The translations under genes and the position numbers were made by a program. Below are positions 16,549-25,076 of a DNA stretch of 39,088 bases, piece by piece. The DNA comes from Patescibacteria group bacterium (GTDB taxonomy: Bacteria > Patescibacteriota > Minisyncoccia > UBA6257 > 2-01-FULL-56-20): contig JANLHI010000013.1 of the NCBI GenBank assembly GCA_024654525.1, positions 82,036 through 121,123 of the forward strand, in the 5' to 3' direction. The notes beneath the pieces were generated by a model that saw only the letters and a program-made list of their open reading frames with translations, had not been told where the DNA came from and searched no databases. How positions within the stretch are numbered: position 1 is the first letter of the stretch; each line of letters begins with the position of its first letter.

Positions 16549-18965
16549 GACACTGACTTCTTTACGCTTTTCTTTGCCTTTGTGTGGGATTTTTTTGTTT
16601 TTTCTTTAGATCCGGAGTTTTTGTCGGTGGATAAGAATTTTGACGAGGAGAATTTACCCAACGTCCTAATAAAAGAGGGCTTTTTCGTCGAAGTTTTAAC
16701 GGGAGCGGGAGGTTTGTTTTTCCACGCGGTGAATCCTTCATCAAGTGCCACTTGTGTTTCCGGTTTGGCGTTCATAATAAATGTGCAATCGGGGTAGCGT
16801 GTGCAGGCGTAAAAAGGTTTACTCCGGCCACGTCCTTTTTTCTCTACAATATCGCCTATTCCGGATTTCGGAATTTGGATTTCAGATGTTTGATTCCCCG
16901 CATTTGTCGTCTGATGTCCGACATTTGATATCTGATATCCAGTGATACATGCCGGACATTTAAATCCCGTCTTATTCCAAATTTTTGAGATTCCTTTGCA
17001 TTTTGGATAGTCGGTGCATCCGAGAAAAAACCCGAATCTTCCGCGTTTCACGTCCATGGATTTACCGCATAAAGGACAGAGCTCCCCGTCGGTTTTTTCC
17101 CTAAGTTCTTTTATTTTTGCCGCCTCTTCCGGCATGGGGAGTGTTACCTTGCTTTCGGGGTCTGGACATGCAAGAAACTTTCCCATTCTGCCGAATTTTA
17201 TCATCATCATTTTCCCGCAGTGAGGACACGGTGTTTCGGAGGTCTCGGTATGTTTCAATACAGTCTTTTCTTTTTCCGTAAGACGAGATTTAAATGGTTC
17301 ATAAAAATCATTACACGCTTTTTCCCATGAAAGTTTTCCTTCCGCAACTTCGTCAAGCTCCTCCTCAATGCGAGAAGTAAAGTGAACATCCACAATTTCC
17401 GGGAAGTGTTCGACGAGAAGATCATTCACCACCACTCCGATTTCCGTGGGGTGGTATGCGCGCTCACGTTTTTCCACATACCCTCGATCCTGAACCGTGG
17501 AAAGAGTGGGGGCATATGTTGAAGGACGACCGATACCTTCGGCTTCGAGAGCTTTGATGAGTGTGGCATCGGTGTAGCGAGGAGGAGGTTCGGTAAAATG
17601 TTGCCTTGGATCGATTGCATCAAGTTTCAGCTTGTCTCCTTCGCGGAGTTCAGGAAGTATTCCTTCTATTTCATCTTCAGGATCGTCGCGTCCTTCGGTG
17701 TATGCGCGGATAAATCCGTCAAAGATTACCACTTGTCCGTGTGCGCGAAATGTATGGTGTCCTTTTTGTCCGATGTCGGCACTGGTTTGTTCGAATCGCG
17801 CATTATGCATCTGTGATGCAATAGTCCGTTTCCAAATAAGGTCATAAAGCCGTTGCGCTCCGCGGTCGCCTACCGATGGATTGGCACGGATACTAAGGTT
17901 AGTCGGTCGTATTGCTTCGTGCGCTTCCTGCGCTCCTTTTGATTTTGTGGTGTAGCGACGAGGATCGGGAGATGCATACTGTGCCCCGAAATTTTCTACG
18001 ATAACGGATTTTGCCTGAACAAGTGCGGATTCAGCAAGATTTACGCTATCGGTTCTCATGTAGGTAATAACCCCTTCCTCATAAAGTCGTTGTGCGACAG
18101 TCATGGTTTGCTTTGCCGAGAATCCAAGTTTTCGGGATGCTTCTTGTTGGAGTGTCGCAGTGGTGAATGGAGCCGAAGGATTTCGGGATATTTCTTTTTT
18201 TGTGACGGAAATTACATGATGAGGGTCCTCTTTCGATTCTTTGGCGATGCTTCGTGCTTGCGCTTCGTTTCGGATCGTCATTTTTGAGATAGCGGTGTCT
18301 TTGAACGACACAAGGCGTCCCGGAAACGATTGACCGCCCGATTTTGTAAATAACGCTTCAATGGTCCAATATTCTTCTTTTGTAAACTTTTCTATTTCCC
18401 GTTCGCGCTCAACAATAAGACGCACCGCAACCGATTGTACGCGTCCTGCAGAAAGACCATAGCGTATTTTTCTCCAAAGAAACGGAGAAAGTTCGTATCC
18501 GACGAGACGATCCAATATCCGGCGTGCCTGTTGTGCATCCACAAGCTTTATATCAAGCGCGCGAGGATTTTTGAGTGCTTCTTCAATCGCATGTTTGGTG
18601 ATTTCGTGAAATACAATTCTTTCCACTCCTTTCTGCCTTTTATTTTTAGTGGGTATATCCGTGAGTTCCAATGCATGCATAAGGTGCCACGCAATAGCTT
18701 CTCCTTCGCGGTCTTCATCAGTTGCAAGGATGATGCGCGATGCAGATTTTACTTGCTTTTTCAGATTTGAGACGACTTCCTTCGCTTTCACTGGAATAAC
18801 ATAAGAAGGGCGGAAGTTATTTTCCACATCAATACCGAGTTTGCTTTTTGGTAAGTCGCGGATATGTCCATATGATGAGGAGAGAGTGTAGTGAGAACCT
18901 AAAAACCGAGAAATAGTTCTCGCTTTCGTGGGGGATTCTACGATGATAAGAGGTTTTTGCGCCAT
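16545..18965 (-). CDS. topA: DNA topoisomerase I
   Basis: LIIVESPTKARTISRFLG, LATDEDREGEAIAWHL, YMRTDSVNLA, three C-terminal Zn-ribbon modules, Lys-rich tail. Confidence 0.96.
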   Translation of the reverse strand: MAQKPLIIVESPTKARTISRFLGSHYTLSSSYGHIRDLPKSKLGIDVENNFRPSYVIPVKAKEVVSNLKKQVKSASRIILATDEDREGEAIAWHLMHALELTDIPTKNKRQKGVERIVFHEITKHAIEEALKNPRALDIKLVDAQQARRILDRLVGYELSPFLWRKIRYGLSAGRVQSVAVRLIVEREREIEKFTKEEYWTIEALFTKSGGQSFPGRLVSFKDTAISKMTIRNEAQARSIAKESKEDPHHVISVTKKEISRNPSAPFTTATLQQEASRKLGFSAKQTMTVAQRLYEEGVITYMRTDSVNLAESALVQAKSVIVENFGAQYASPDPRRYTTKSKGAQEAHEAIRPTNLSIRANPSVGDRGAQRLYDLIWKRTIASQMHNARFEQTSADIGQKGHHTFRAHGQVVIFDGFIRAYTEGRDDPEDEIEGILPELREGDKLKLDAIDPRQHFTEPPPRYTDATLIKALEAEGIGRPSTYAPTLSTVQDRGYVEKRERAYHPTEIGVVVNDLLVEHFPEIVDVHFTSRIEEELDEVAEGKLSWEKACNDFYEPFKSRLTEKEKTVLKHTETSETPCPHCGKMMMIKFGRMGKFLACPDPESKVTLPMPEEAAKIKELREKTDGELCPLCGKSMDVKRGRFGFFLGCTDYPKCKGISKIWNKTGFKCPACITGYQISNVGHQTTNAGNQTSEIQIPKSGIGDIVEKKGRGRSKPFYACTRYPDCTFIMNAKPETQVALDEGFTAWKNKPPAPVKTSTKKPSFIRTLGKFSSSKFLSTDKNSGSKEKTKKSHTKAKKSVKKSVS
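16854..16937 (-). repeat. 84-bp in-frame repeat-word insertion within a topA zinc ribbon
   Basis: Encodes YQISNVGHQTTNAGNQTSEIQIPKSGIG between CPACITG and DIVEKKGRGRSKPFYACTRYPDC; contains GATATC and ATGTCGGACAT palindromes and repeated AAATCC words. Confidence 0.65.
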
Positions 18966-18983
18966 AGTGCCGATTGGTGGGTA

Positions 18984-20042
18984 TTATGGGGAGAGTATAT
19001 ACCCACTCCCGGTTTCTTGTACCATGTTTTTAATAAGGAGGAAACTCATCGTGCGATTTACGGTTGCCGCATTGAGTCCTGTTTCGGAGATTACCATGTC
19101 GACGGAAAGAGGAGTGGAAGCGTGGTGCAACGCGCGAAGTACCGCATTTTCTTCGGGGGTGTGTATATCGTGGATGAGCGAAGCGCACGATTGAGGAGGA
19201 GTGATATTGAGATCTTCAAAAATATCTTCTGCGTTGCGAATAAGGCGTGCTCCCGCGCGAAGCAGGTGGTGAGAGCCGCGAAAGTTCGGGTGTGTCACAG
19301 GACCGGGAACTACAAATATTTCACGGTTTTGATCCAGCGCGAAGCGCGCGGTTGCAAGAGCACCGGATCCTTCCGGAGCTTCCACAATCACAGTACCAAG
19401 CGTGAGTCCGCTGATAATCCTGTTTCGTTCAAGGAATCGATGGGGCGCAGGCGCGCTTCCCGGAGGATACTCGGACACAAGAGCGCCTCCTTGCGCAATG
19501 ATGCGCGCGGCAAGTCCGGCGTTGCTTCTCGGGTGTGGGTTTTCAACTCCCCCCGCGAGTACCGCGATTGTATGTCCTTTGTTTGAGAGGCATCCGGTAT
19601 GTGCGGCAACATCGATACCGAACGCAAGCCCGCTTGTGATAACGCATGTAGGAGAAAGGTCGCGCGCGAGAGACTCTGCATATGCGCGTCCTTCGCGAGT
19701 CGCCTTACGGGTTCCCACTACGGCGATTCCATAATGCTCATGTCGAGGGAGAGTACCTTTGACGTAGATTCCGAATGGTGCGTAGGGTATTTCGCGAAGG
19801 AGAGGCGGAAATGATTCATCTTCTCTCATGATGAGAGAAATATTTTGAGACGAGAGCGATGATTCCGCGGAATCGGGCGATATTTTTCCGAAAAGTTTTG
19901 AATGAGACAAAGAGTTCCACGAGGCACTCCACGATGTGTGCTGTGTATGGAGTTTTTCAATTTTTCGATAGTCGCCATCAAGAACGGTTGCGACTGCATG
20001 AAAGAAGCGCCATTCGTTATTATCTGTGGGAGATGAGCTCAT
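18984..20042 (-). CDS. dprA: DNA-processing protein DprA/Smf
   Basis: IAVVGTRKATREGRAYAESLARDLS, SGLAFGIDVAAHTGCL, FLERNRIISGLTLGTVIVEAPEGSGAL; ORF could start upstream at 20075. Confidence 0.93.
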   Translation of the reverse strand: MSSSPTDNNEWRFFHAVATVLDGDYRKIEKLHTQHTSWSASWNSLSHSKLFGKISPDSAESSLSSQNISLIMREDESFPPLLREIPYAPFGIYVKGTLPRHEHYGIAVVGTRKATREGRAYAESLARDLSPTCVITSGLAFGIDVAAHTGCLSNKGHTIAVLAGGVENPHPRSNAGLAARIIAQGGALVSEYPPGSAPAPHRFLERNRIISGLTLGTVIVEAPEGSGALATARFALDQNREIFVVPGPVTHPNFRGSHHLLRAGARLIRNAEDIFEDLNITPPQSCASLIHDIHTPEENAVLRALHHASTPLSVDMVISETGLNAATVNRTMSFLLIKNMVQETGSGYILSP

Positions 20043-20099
20043 AATAATGCGAGTATATACTTGATTGTATCGCATATTAGAGAACAGTGAATACGTATT

Positions 20100-20108
20100 T
20101 GCTAGAAT
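20100..20108 (+). promoter_or_regulatory. Extended -10 promoter TGCTAGAAT, 6 nt before the GTG start at 20115
   Basis: TG-C-TAGAAT; predicted +1 coincides with the start codon. Confidence 0.5.
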
Positions 20109-20114
20109 GAAAGA

Positions 20115-20651
20115 GTGGTATTGAATTTTAAACGTACATTGCTTATCAATATTAGTGTTGCAGTTGCCGGCATCGGTGTTCTTGCGGGTGTAATAGGATG
20201 GTTTGCATCCGATATTGAAATGCAGGCAACTATAATAAATAAGGACAGAACACTGGCGCGTGAACGTTCAGCATCAATAGCGGTACTCGCAGAGTTGAAA
20301 AGCAATGCTGCAAAAGCACTGCGGTATGAGCAAAAACTAAATGCATTTCTTCCTACACAGGAACAGCTTCTCGATTTCCCGCGTACACTTGATAACCTTG
20401 CGCGTGTGCGCAGGCTCGCACTCAGTTTTTCTTTCCGGGGAGGGCAGGGTGTGCCGGAAGGGGTAAAGCCGGGTTCGGTAGGATTTACTTTGAGCGCCAC
20501 CGGTGCGCTTAGCGATGTGCTGAATTTTATGAAGGATATTGAAATATCCCCGACACGGTTCCTTGCGACACTTAGCTCAGCAGACCTTACGCGGATCGGT
20601 GAGGGTGAGTATCGGCTTTCGGCGCAGGGAGCAGTCTTCTTTGGAAAATAA
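20115..20651 (+). CDS. PilO-like type IV pilus assembly protein
   Basis: Single N-terminal TM, coiled coil, ferredoxin-like C-terminal region (FTLSATGALSDVLNFMKDIEISPTRF...YRLSAQGAVFF). Confidence 0.6.
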   Translation: MVLNFKRTLLINISVAVAGIGVLAGVIGWFASDIEMQATIINKDRTLARERSASIAVLAELKSNAAKALRYEQKLNAFLPTQEQLLDFPRTLDNLARVRRLALSFSFRGGQGVPEGVKPGSVGFTLSATGALSDVLNFMKDIEISPTRFLATLSSADLTRIGEGEYRLSAQGAVFFGK

Positions 20652-20677
20652 TCCAGCATGCATACCACACATAAATC

Positions 20678-20893
20678 ATGACTATCCGCAATTTTATACG
20701 AGATCATCGGGAGTTGATGCTCATATTGAGCGCACTCTCTTTTTTAGTGTTATTGATACTCTATGTAATATGGGGAATTTCGTTTCTTACCACACATCTC
20801 ACTCAGGCTATTACCGTAAAGAAAGGGGAAGAAATTAGCGCATCGTTTCGCTTCGAAGAAGCTAAAAAGTTGCATATTCCCGGTGTTGAATAG
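20678..20893 (+). CDS. Small single-TM protein, unknown function
   Basis: 71 aa with one TM (LMLILSALSFLVLLILYVIWGI), directly follows the PilO-like gene. Confidence 0.5.
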   Translation: MTIRNFIRDHRELMLILSALSFLVLLILYVIWGISFLTTHLTQAITVKKGEEISASFRFEEAKKLHIPGVE

Positions 20894-20938
20894 TAGTATG
20901 CATGTGTGGTGTTTTTTTAATGGCATCCTTCGTGTATC

Positions 20939-21010
20939 GCGCCCTTAGCTCAGTGGCAGAGCGTTCCCTTGACATGGGAAAGGTCGTAAGTTCGATCCTT
21001 ACAGGGCGCA
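20939..21010 (+). tRNA. tRNA-Val (anticodon GAC)
   Basis: GCGCCCT/AGGGCGC acceptor stem, TTCCC-TTGACAT-GGGAA anticodon arm, GTTCGATCC T-loop; CCA not encoded. Confidence 0.93.
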
Positions 21011-21111
21011 CGGCGTTGTTGTTTCCGTGATGTATTATTTTTTAGAGAGATGCGGGTATTATTAGAATAAGCGTTGATTTTTCTTCGAAAAATCGTATGA
21101 TGATGTGCAAC

Positions 21112-21186
21112 GCGCGTGTAGTTCAGTGGTAGAACGCTGTCCTGATAAGACAGAGGTCGAAGGTTCGATTCCTTCCACGCGCACCA
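21112..21186 (+). tRNA. tRNA-Ile (anticodon GAT)
   Basis: GCGCGTG/CACGCGC acceptor stem, CTGTC-CTGATAA-GACAG anticodon arm, encoded CCA. Confidence 0.93.
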
Positions 21187-21190
21187 GAAC

Positions 21191-21907
21191 ATGTCTCCGG
21201 AAGTTATTTATGAAGATAAAGATGTTGTCGTGCTGAATAAACCAGCGGGTTTTTTAGTGCATCCGATAAAGAATCTAAAAATAAAGAACACGAAATTAAA
21301 AGTAGAAAATGAACCGACGCTTACCGATTGGCTTCTCGCGCGCTATCCGGAGATTTCAAAAGTTGGAGATAATCCCGAGATACGTCCGGGTATTGTACAT
21401 CGTCTTGATCGTGCGACATCCGGCGCGATGATTGTGGCGCGCACACAGGAAAGCTTCCTCTATTTAAAGTCGCTTTTTTTGGGAAGAAAAGTTTGCAAAA
21501 AATATCTTGCGTGGGTGTATGGAGTGGTGAAAGAAAAGAAGGGGATTATTGACAGTCCGATAGGTATTGTAAATGGTACGGTGAAACGCAGTACGCGATC
21601 TTCGAGGGCGGCGCGGGATGCGATTACGCGTTACGATGTGATAAAGAGCATTACTCGCGACAAAGAGACTTTTTCGCTTCTCAGGGTAATGCCTGAAACC
21701 GGACGCACACATCAAATACGCGTACATTGTGCGAGTATGGGACATCCGGTGGTGGGGGATATTCTCTATGGGAAAAAGCGAAAATATTCAGGTATGGTAA
21801 GAATGATGCTTCATGCGTTTTCTTTGGAGCTTCCTCTTCTTTCGGGGAGTGTGGTTCGTTTTGAAGCGGATACACCTCGTGAATTCGATGATTTTGGAAA
21901 AAGATGA
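21191..21907 (+). CDS. RluA/RluD-family pseudouridine synthase
   Basis: VVVLNKPAGFLVHP, GIVHRLDRATSGAMIVART, ETGRTHQIRVHCASMGHPVVGD. Confidence 0.93.
   Translation: MSPEVIYEDKDVVVLNKPAGFLVHPIKNLKIKNTKLKVENEPTLTDWLLARYPEISKVGDNPEIRPGIVHRLDRATSGAMIVARTQESFLYLKSLFLGRKVCKKYLAWVYGVVKEKKGIIDSPIGIVNGTVKRSTRSSRAARDAITRYDVIKSITRDKETFSLLRVMPETGRTHQIRVHCASMGHPVVGDILYGKKRKYSGMVRMMLHAFSLELPLLSGSVVRFEADTPREFDDFGKR
21266..21310 (+). repeat. In-frame K/N-rich repeat-word insertion in the RluA-type gene
   Basis: Encodes IKNLKIKNTKLKVEN between LVHP and EPTLTDWLL, built from AAGAATCTAAAAATAAAGAACACGAAATTAAAAGTAGAAAAT. Confidence 0.5.
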
Positions 21908-22041
21908 CTTTTCGTTGTATTATAGAAATAACCCTTGCAGAATCAGCTAAAAGTTTCCTGGTAAAGAGGGGTTATCCACAGTATGATTTATTTCGATTTG
22001 TTAGAGTAATATCTATACAGAGGTAGACTAAATTTCTTGCA

Positions 22042-22638
22042 ATGAAACAACATAAAATATCCGAAGAAAAGAAAGGGTTTACGCTTATTGAGCTTCTTGT
22101 GGTTATTGCGATTGTCGCGATTCTTGCGGTGGTGTTGGTGCTTACTTTAAACCCCGCTCAGCTTTTGAGACAGGCGCGGGACTCAACCAGAATTTCGGAT
22201 TTCGCAACGCTAAAGAGCGCGTTAAGTTTATATCTCGCAGATGTCGCGAGCCCTAGTCTTTCCGGGGGGAGTAGTACGTGCTATGCGCACGCTTCCTCGT
22301 CCGTACCTGCATCTTCCGGGTGTAGTGGCCGTTACACAACCGCAACAAACGTATCTACATCGGCGTTGCGTAATGTTACGGGAACCGGATGGATTCCGGT
22401 GAATTTCAATGCTATCAGCTCCGGCGCTCCTATCAGTGTTGAGCCGATTGATCCCATTAATAATGCAACAAATTTTTACTCTTATGCGGCTGATACCACC
22501 AATCAAACTTTTGAGCTTAATGCAAAAATGGAAAGTACTCGTTATGCCTCAGGTGGTTCGGGTGATGTGGAGTCTACTGACGGAGGATCGAGTTCTACTG
22601 TCTACGAAGTGGGAACGGCACCGGGTTTGAGTTTGTAG
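22042..22638 (+). CDS. Type IV major pilin/pseudopilin-like protein
   Basis: Prepilin motif KKG|FTLIELLVVIAIVAILAVVLVLTLNPAQLLRQARDSTR. Confidence 0.9.
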   Translation: MKQHKISEEKKGFTLIELLVVIAIVAILAVVLVLTLNPAQLLRQARDSTRISDFATLKSALSLYLADVASPSLSGGSSTCYAHASSSVPASSGCSGRYTTATNVSTSALRNVTGTGWIPVNFNAISSGAPISVEPIDPINNATNFYSYAADTTNQTFELNAKMESTRYASGGSGDVESTDGGSSSTVYEVGTAPGLSL

Positions 22639-22645
22639 ACGAGCA

Positions 22646-23218
22646 ATGCATGTATTAGAAGCGATGAGCGTGGCGCTCCTCGGATTTTTGTTTTTGGTAC
22701 AAGTATGGAATCGCAAGCGTTTTCCTTCCTCGGTTATCGCCGTGTGGGGAATTGGAATCGTGGTGATATCCGGTTTTTTGATCCGAAGCTCATACTTTAT
22801 ATATGCATCATGGAAGAGCGACGGTCTTGGACACTTTTTTCTTCCTCCGCACAATTCAATTTATTACTTTATAAGGTATGTAATCGAGAGAATGTGGGCG
22901 CCGTGGGTTATTGCGTGTGGCGTGGGAGTGATTGTAATTTGGGTTGCGGTACGTATGAATAGAGCGCATGGAGAACGTTTTTTCAGAGAAGGAGAAGCGT
23001 CTCTTGCCGGCTTTTGTTTTTTCTCGGTGGGATATCCTGCATTTTTATTCTATCTCCTCGCCATATTACTTGTGGGCGCAATTGTTACCGCGGTGAACCA
23101 TGTTCGTGGAGGGGGAAGATCATCTCTGTATTATTGGTGGGTTCCTATTGCGGTCTCTGTTATAATTTTAAAGGTATATGTTATTCCAGAGACGATGCTA
23201 AATTTTTTTGCATTATAA
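22646..23218 (+). CDS. Multi-pass membrane protein of unknown function within the pilus locus
   Basis: Several TM segments; placed between pilin and PilB. Confidence 0.65.
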   Translation: MHVLEAMSVALLGFLFLVQVWNRKRFPSSVIAVWGIGIVVISGFLIRSSYFIYASWKSDGLGHFFLPPHNSIYYFIRYVIERMWAPWVIACGVGVIVIWVAVRMNRAHGERFFREGEASLAGFCFFSVGYPAFLFYLLAILLVGAIVTAVNHVRGGGRSSLYYWWVPIAVSVIILKVYVIPETMLNFFAL

Positions 23219-23313
23219 AAAAACTTCCTTTTCATAACAGATTTTTACCGCAATCAAGTTCATACTACATTTCCAAGCAAAAATAATTCTCAATTATTTT
23301 CACACGCAATACA

Positions 23314-25026
23314 ATGAAACTTCCCATTCCTTCGCCACAATTAAAACGACGCCTTATAAGCGAGGGTTTGATTACTGGCGAGCGGTTTGATTTATTGTAT
23401 GCCGAAGCGGATAGAAAAAATCAAAGTGTGATTGATGTTTTGGTTTCGGAAGGAGTTGTGGAAGCTGAATATCTGGGAGATTTAATGGCAAAAATGTTGG
23501 GAGTGGCTCGTGTTAATTTACATCTGAATCCGATTGATAAGAATATGGTGCAACTGCTTTCCGAGGATATCGCGCGTCAACGACAAGTGATTGTGTTTGG
23601 CAAAGAAAGTAATGGTACGTATGACGTTGCGATGGCGGATCCCTCCGACCTTGAAACCATCGAATTTCTTACGCAACATCTTAAAACAAAAGTGAGGCCG
23701 TTCCTTGCAATGTCGGAAGATTTGAATCGCGGTTTTGCTATCTATGGCTTTGAAGTCGGGAAGGATTTTAAAAAACTTATCGAAGAGAATATTCATGCTT
23801 CTCTACAAAAGACGGCTAAAAATGCCGAGGAGGCGGCTGCGGAGTTGCCAATAGTCGCGATAGTGGATAATTTACTTTCGTTTGGAGAAGCATCTCGTGC
23901 ATCGGATATTCATATTGAAGTGTTGGAGGATAGGACTTTGATTCGTTACCGGATAGACGGAATTCTTCATGAGGCGATGGAAATTCCTAAACTTATACAT
24001 CCCGCGCTTCTTGCGCGTATTAAACTTCTTTCCGGACTCAAAATAGACGAACATTATAGACCTCAAGACGGACGATTCAGACATCGGATTGTAAATCAAA
24101 CCGTAGATGTGCGTGTTTCGGTGATGCCTACGTTTTATGGAGAGAAAATCGAAATGCGTTTGTTAGAAGCTGCCCAAAAACCGCTTTCACTTGAGGAACT
24201 TGGATTTTTACCGCCTGTCGCCGCAGTGATTAGAACAAATCTCAAGAAGGCGTACGGCATGGTGCTTTCATGTGGACCTACTGGATCAGGAAAAACCACG
24301 TCGCTTTACGCGCTCATCAATATGCTCAATAAACCGACTGTAAATATTGTGACGATCGAAGATCCGATCGAGTACAACATGCGTTATATTAATCAAACGC
24401 AAATTAATGCTCAGGCGGGAGTCACGTTTGCAAGCGGACTTCGCGCCATTCTAAGGCAAGATCCGAATATTATCATGGTGGGGGAAATTCGAGACGGTGA
24501 GACGGCGAATATTGCGGTACAGTCCGCACTTACTGGACATCTCTTATTATCGTCGCTTCATACGAATGATGCGCCCACGGCGATTCCGAGACTTTTCGAT
24601 CTTGGTATCCCTCCATTTCTTGTCGCATCGGTACTTAATGTGGTGATTGCGCAACGACTTGTGAGGAAAATTTGTTCTACATGTATTTTTTCCGAGGATC
24701 TTAAGTCTGATTATGCGCAAGTGATCCAAACTCAATTTGCCGAATTGGGTATTTCGAAAGAGGCGCATCTTCCAAAAACCATCTATCGCGGGAAGGGGTG
24801 TGGCGCGTGTGGGGGGAGCGGGTATAAGGGAAGACTTGGTATCTTCGAAGTGCTTGAAGTTACCGACGAAGTGAAAGCGTTGATTAACAATGCCCACTTT
24901 GACTTGGAAGGGCTTTATGCGATAACGCGCAAGGCGGGGATGAAAAGTATGTTCGAAGATGGGCTTGAAAAAACCGAACTCGCGCTTACTACCATCGAAG
25001 AAGTATTAAGAGTTATCAGAGAGTAA
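23314..25026 (+). CDS. pilB: PilB/GspE-family type IV pilus assembly ATPase
   Basis: GPTGSGKTTSLYALIN, IEDPIEYN, LRQDPNIIMVGEIRDGETA, CSTC...CGACGG zinc motif. Confidence 0.95.
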   Translation: MKLPIPSPQLKRRLISEGLITGERFDLLYAEADRKNQSVIDVLVSEGVVEAEYLGDLMAKMLGVARVNLHLNPIDKNMVQLLSEDIARQRQVIVFGKESNGTYDVAMADPSDLETIEFLTQHLKTKVRPFLAMSEDLNRGFAIYGFEVGKDFKKLIEENIHASLQKTAKNAEEAAAELPIVAIVDNLLSFGEASRASDIHIEVLEDRTLIRYRIDGILHEAMEIPKLIHPALLARIKLLSGLKIDEHYRPQDGRFRHRIVNQTVDVRVSVMPTFYGEKIEMRLLEAAQKPLSLEELGFLPPVAAVIRTNLKKAYGMVLSCGPTGSGKTTSLYALINMLNKPTVNIVTIEDPIEYNMRYINQTQINAQAGVTFASGLRAILRQDPNIIMVGEIRDGETANIAVQSALTGHLLLSSLHTNDAPTAIPRLFDLGIPPFLVASVLNVVIAQRLVRKICSTCIFSEDLKSDYAQVIQTQFAELGISKEAHLPKTIYRGKGCGACGGSGYKGRLGIFEVLEVTDEVKALINNAHFDLEGLYAITRKAGMKSMFEDGLEKTELALTTIEEVLRVIRE

Positions 25027-25076
25027 TATACAAATAATATTGAACGACAGAGAAACACGCATTTTCCATTTTTTTT

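Noticed and set aside
20950-21192. 80-aa minus ORF (WCAWKESNLRPLSYQDSVLPLNYTRVA...)
   Set aside because: Classic spurious ORF antisense to tRNA-Val and tRNA-Ile
21972-21980. Consensus DnaA box TTATCCACA between the RluA-type and pilin genes (others at 2266-2274 and, inside a gene, 27216-27224)
   Set aside because: Isolated single boxes, no dnaA/dnaN/rpmH neighbours and no box cluster, so an origin call is not supported despite nearby parAB
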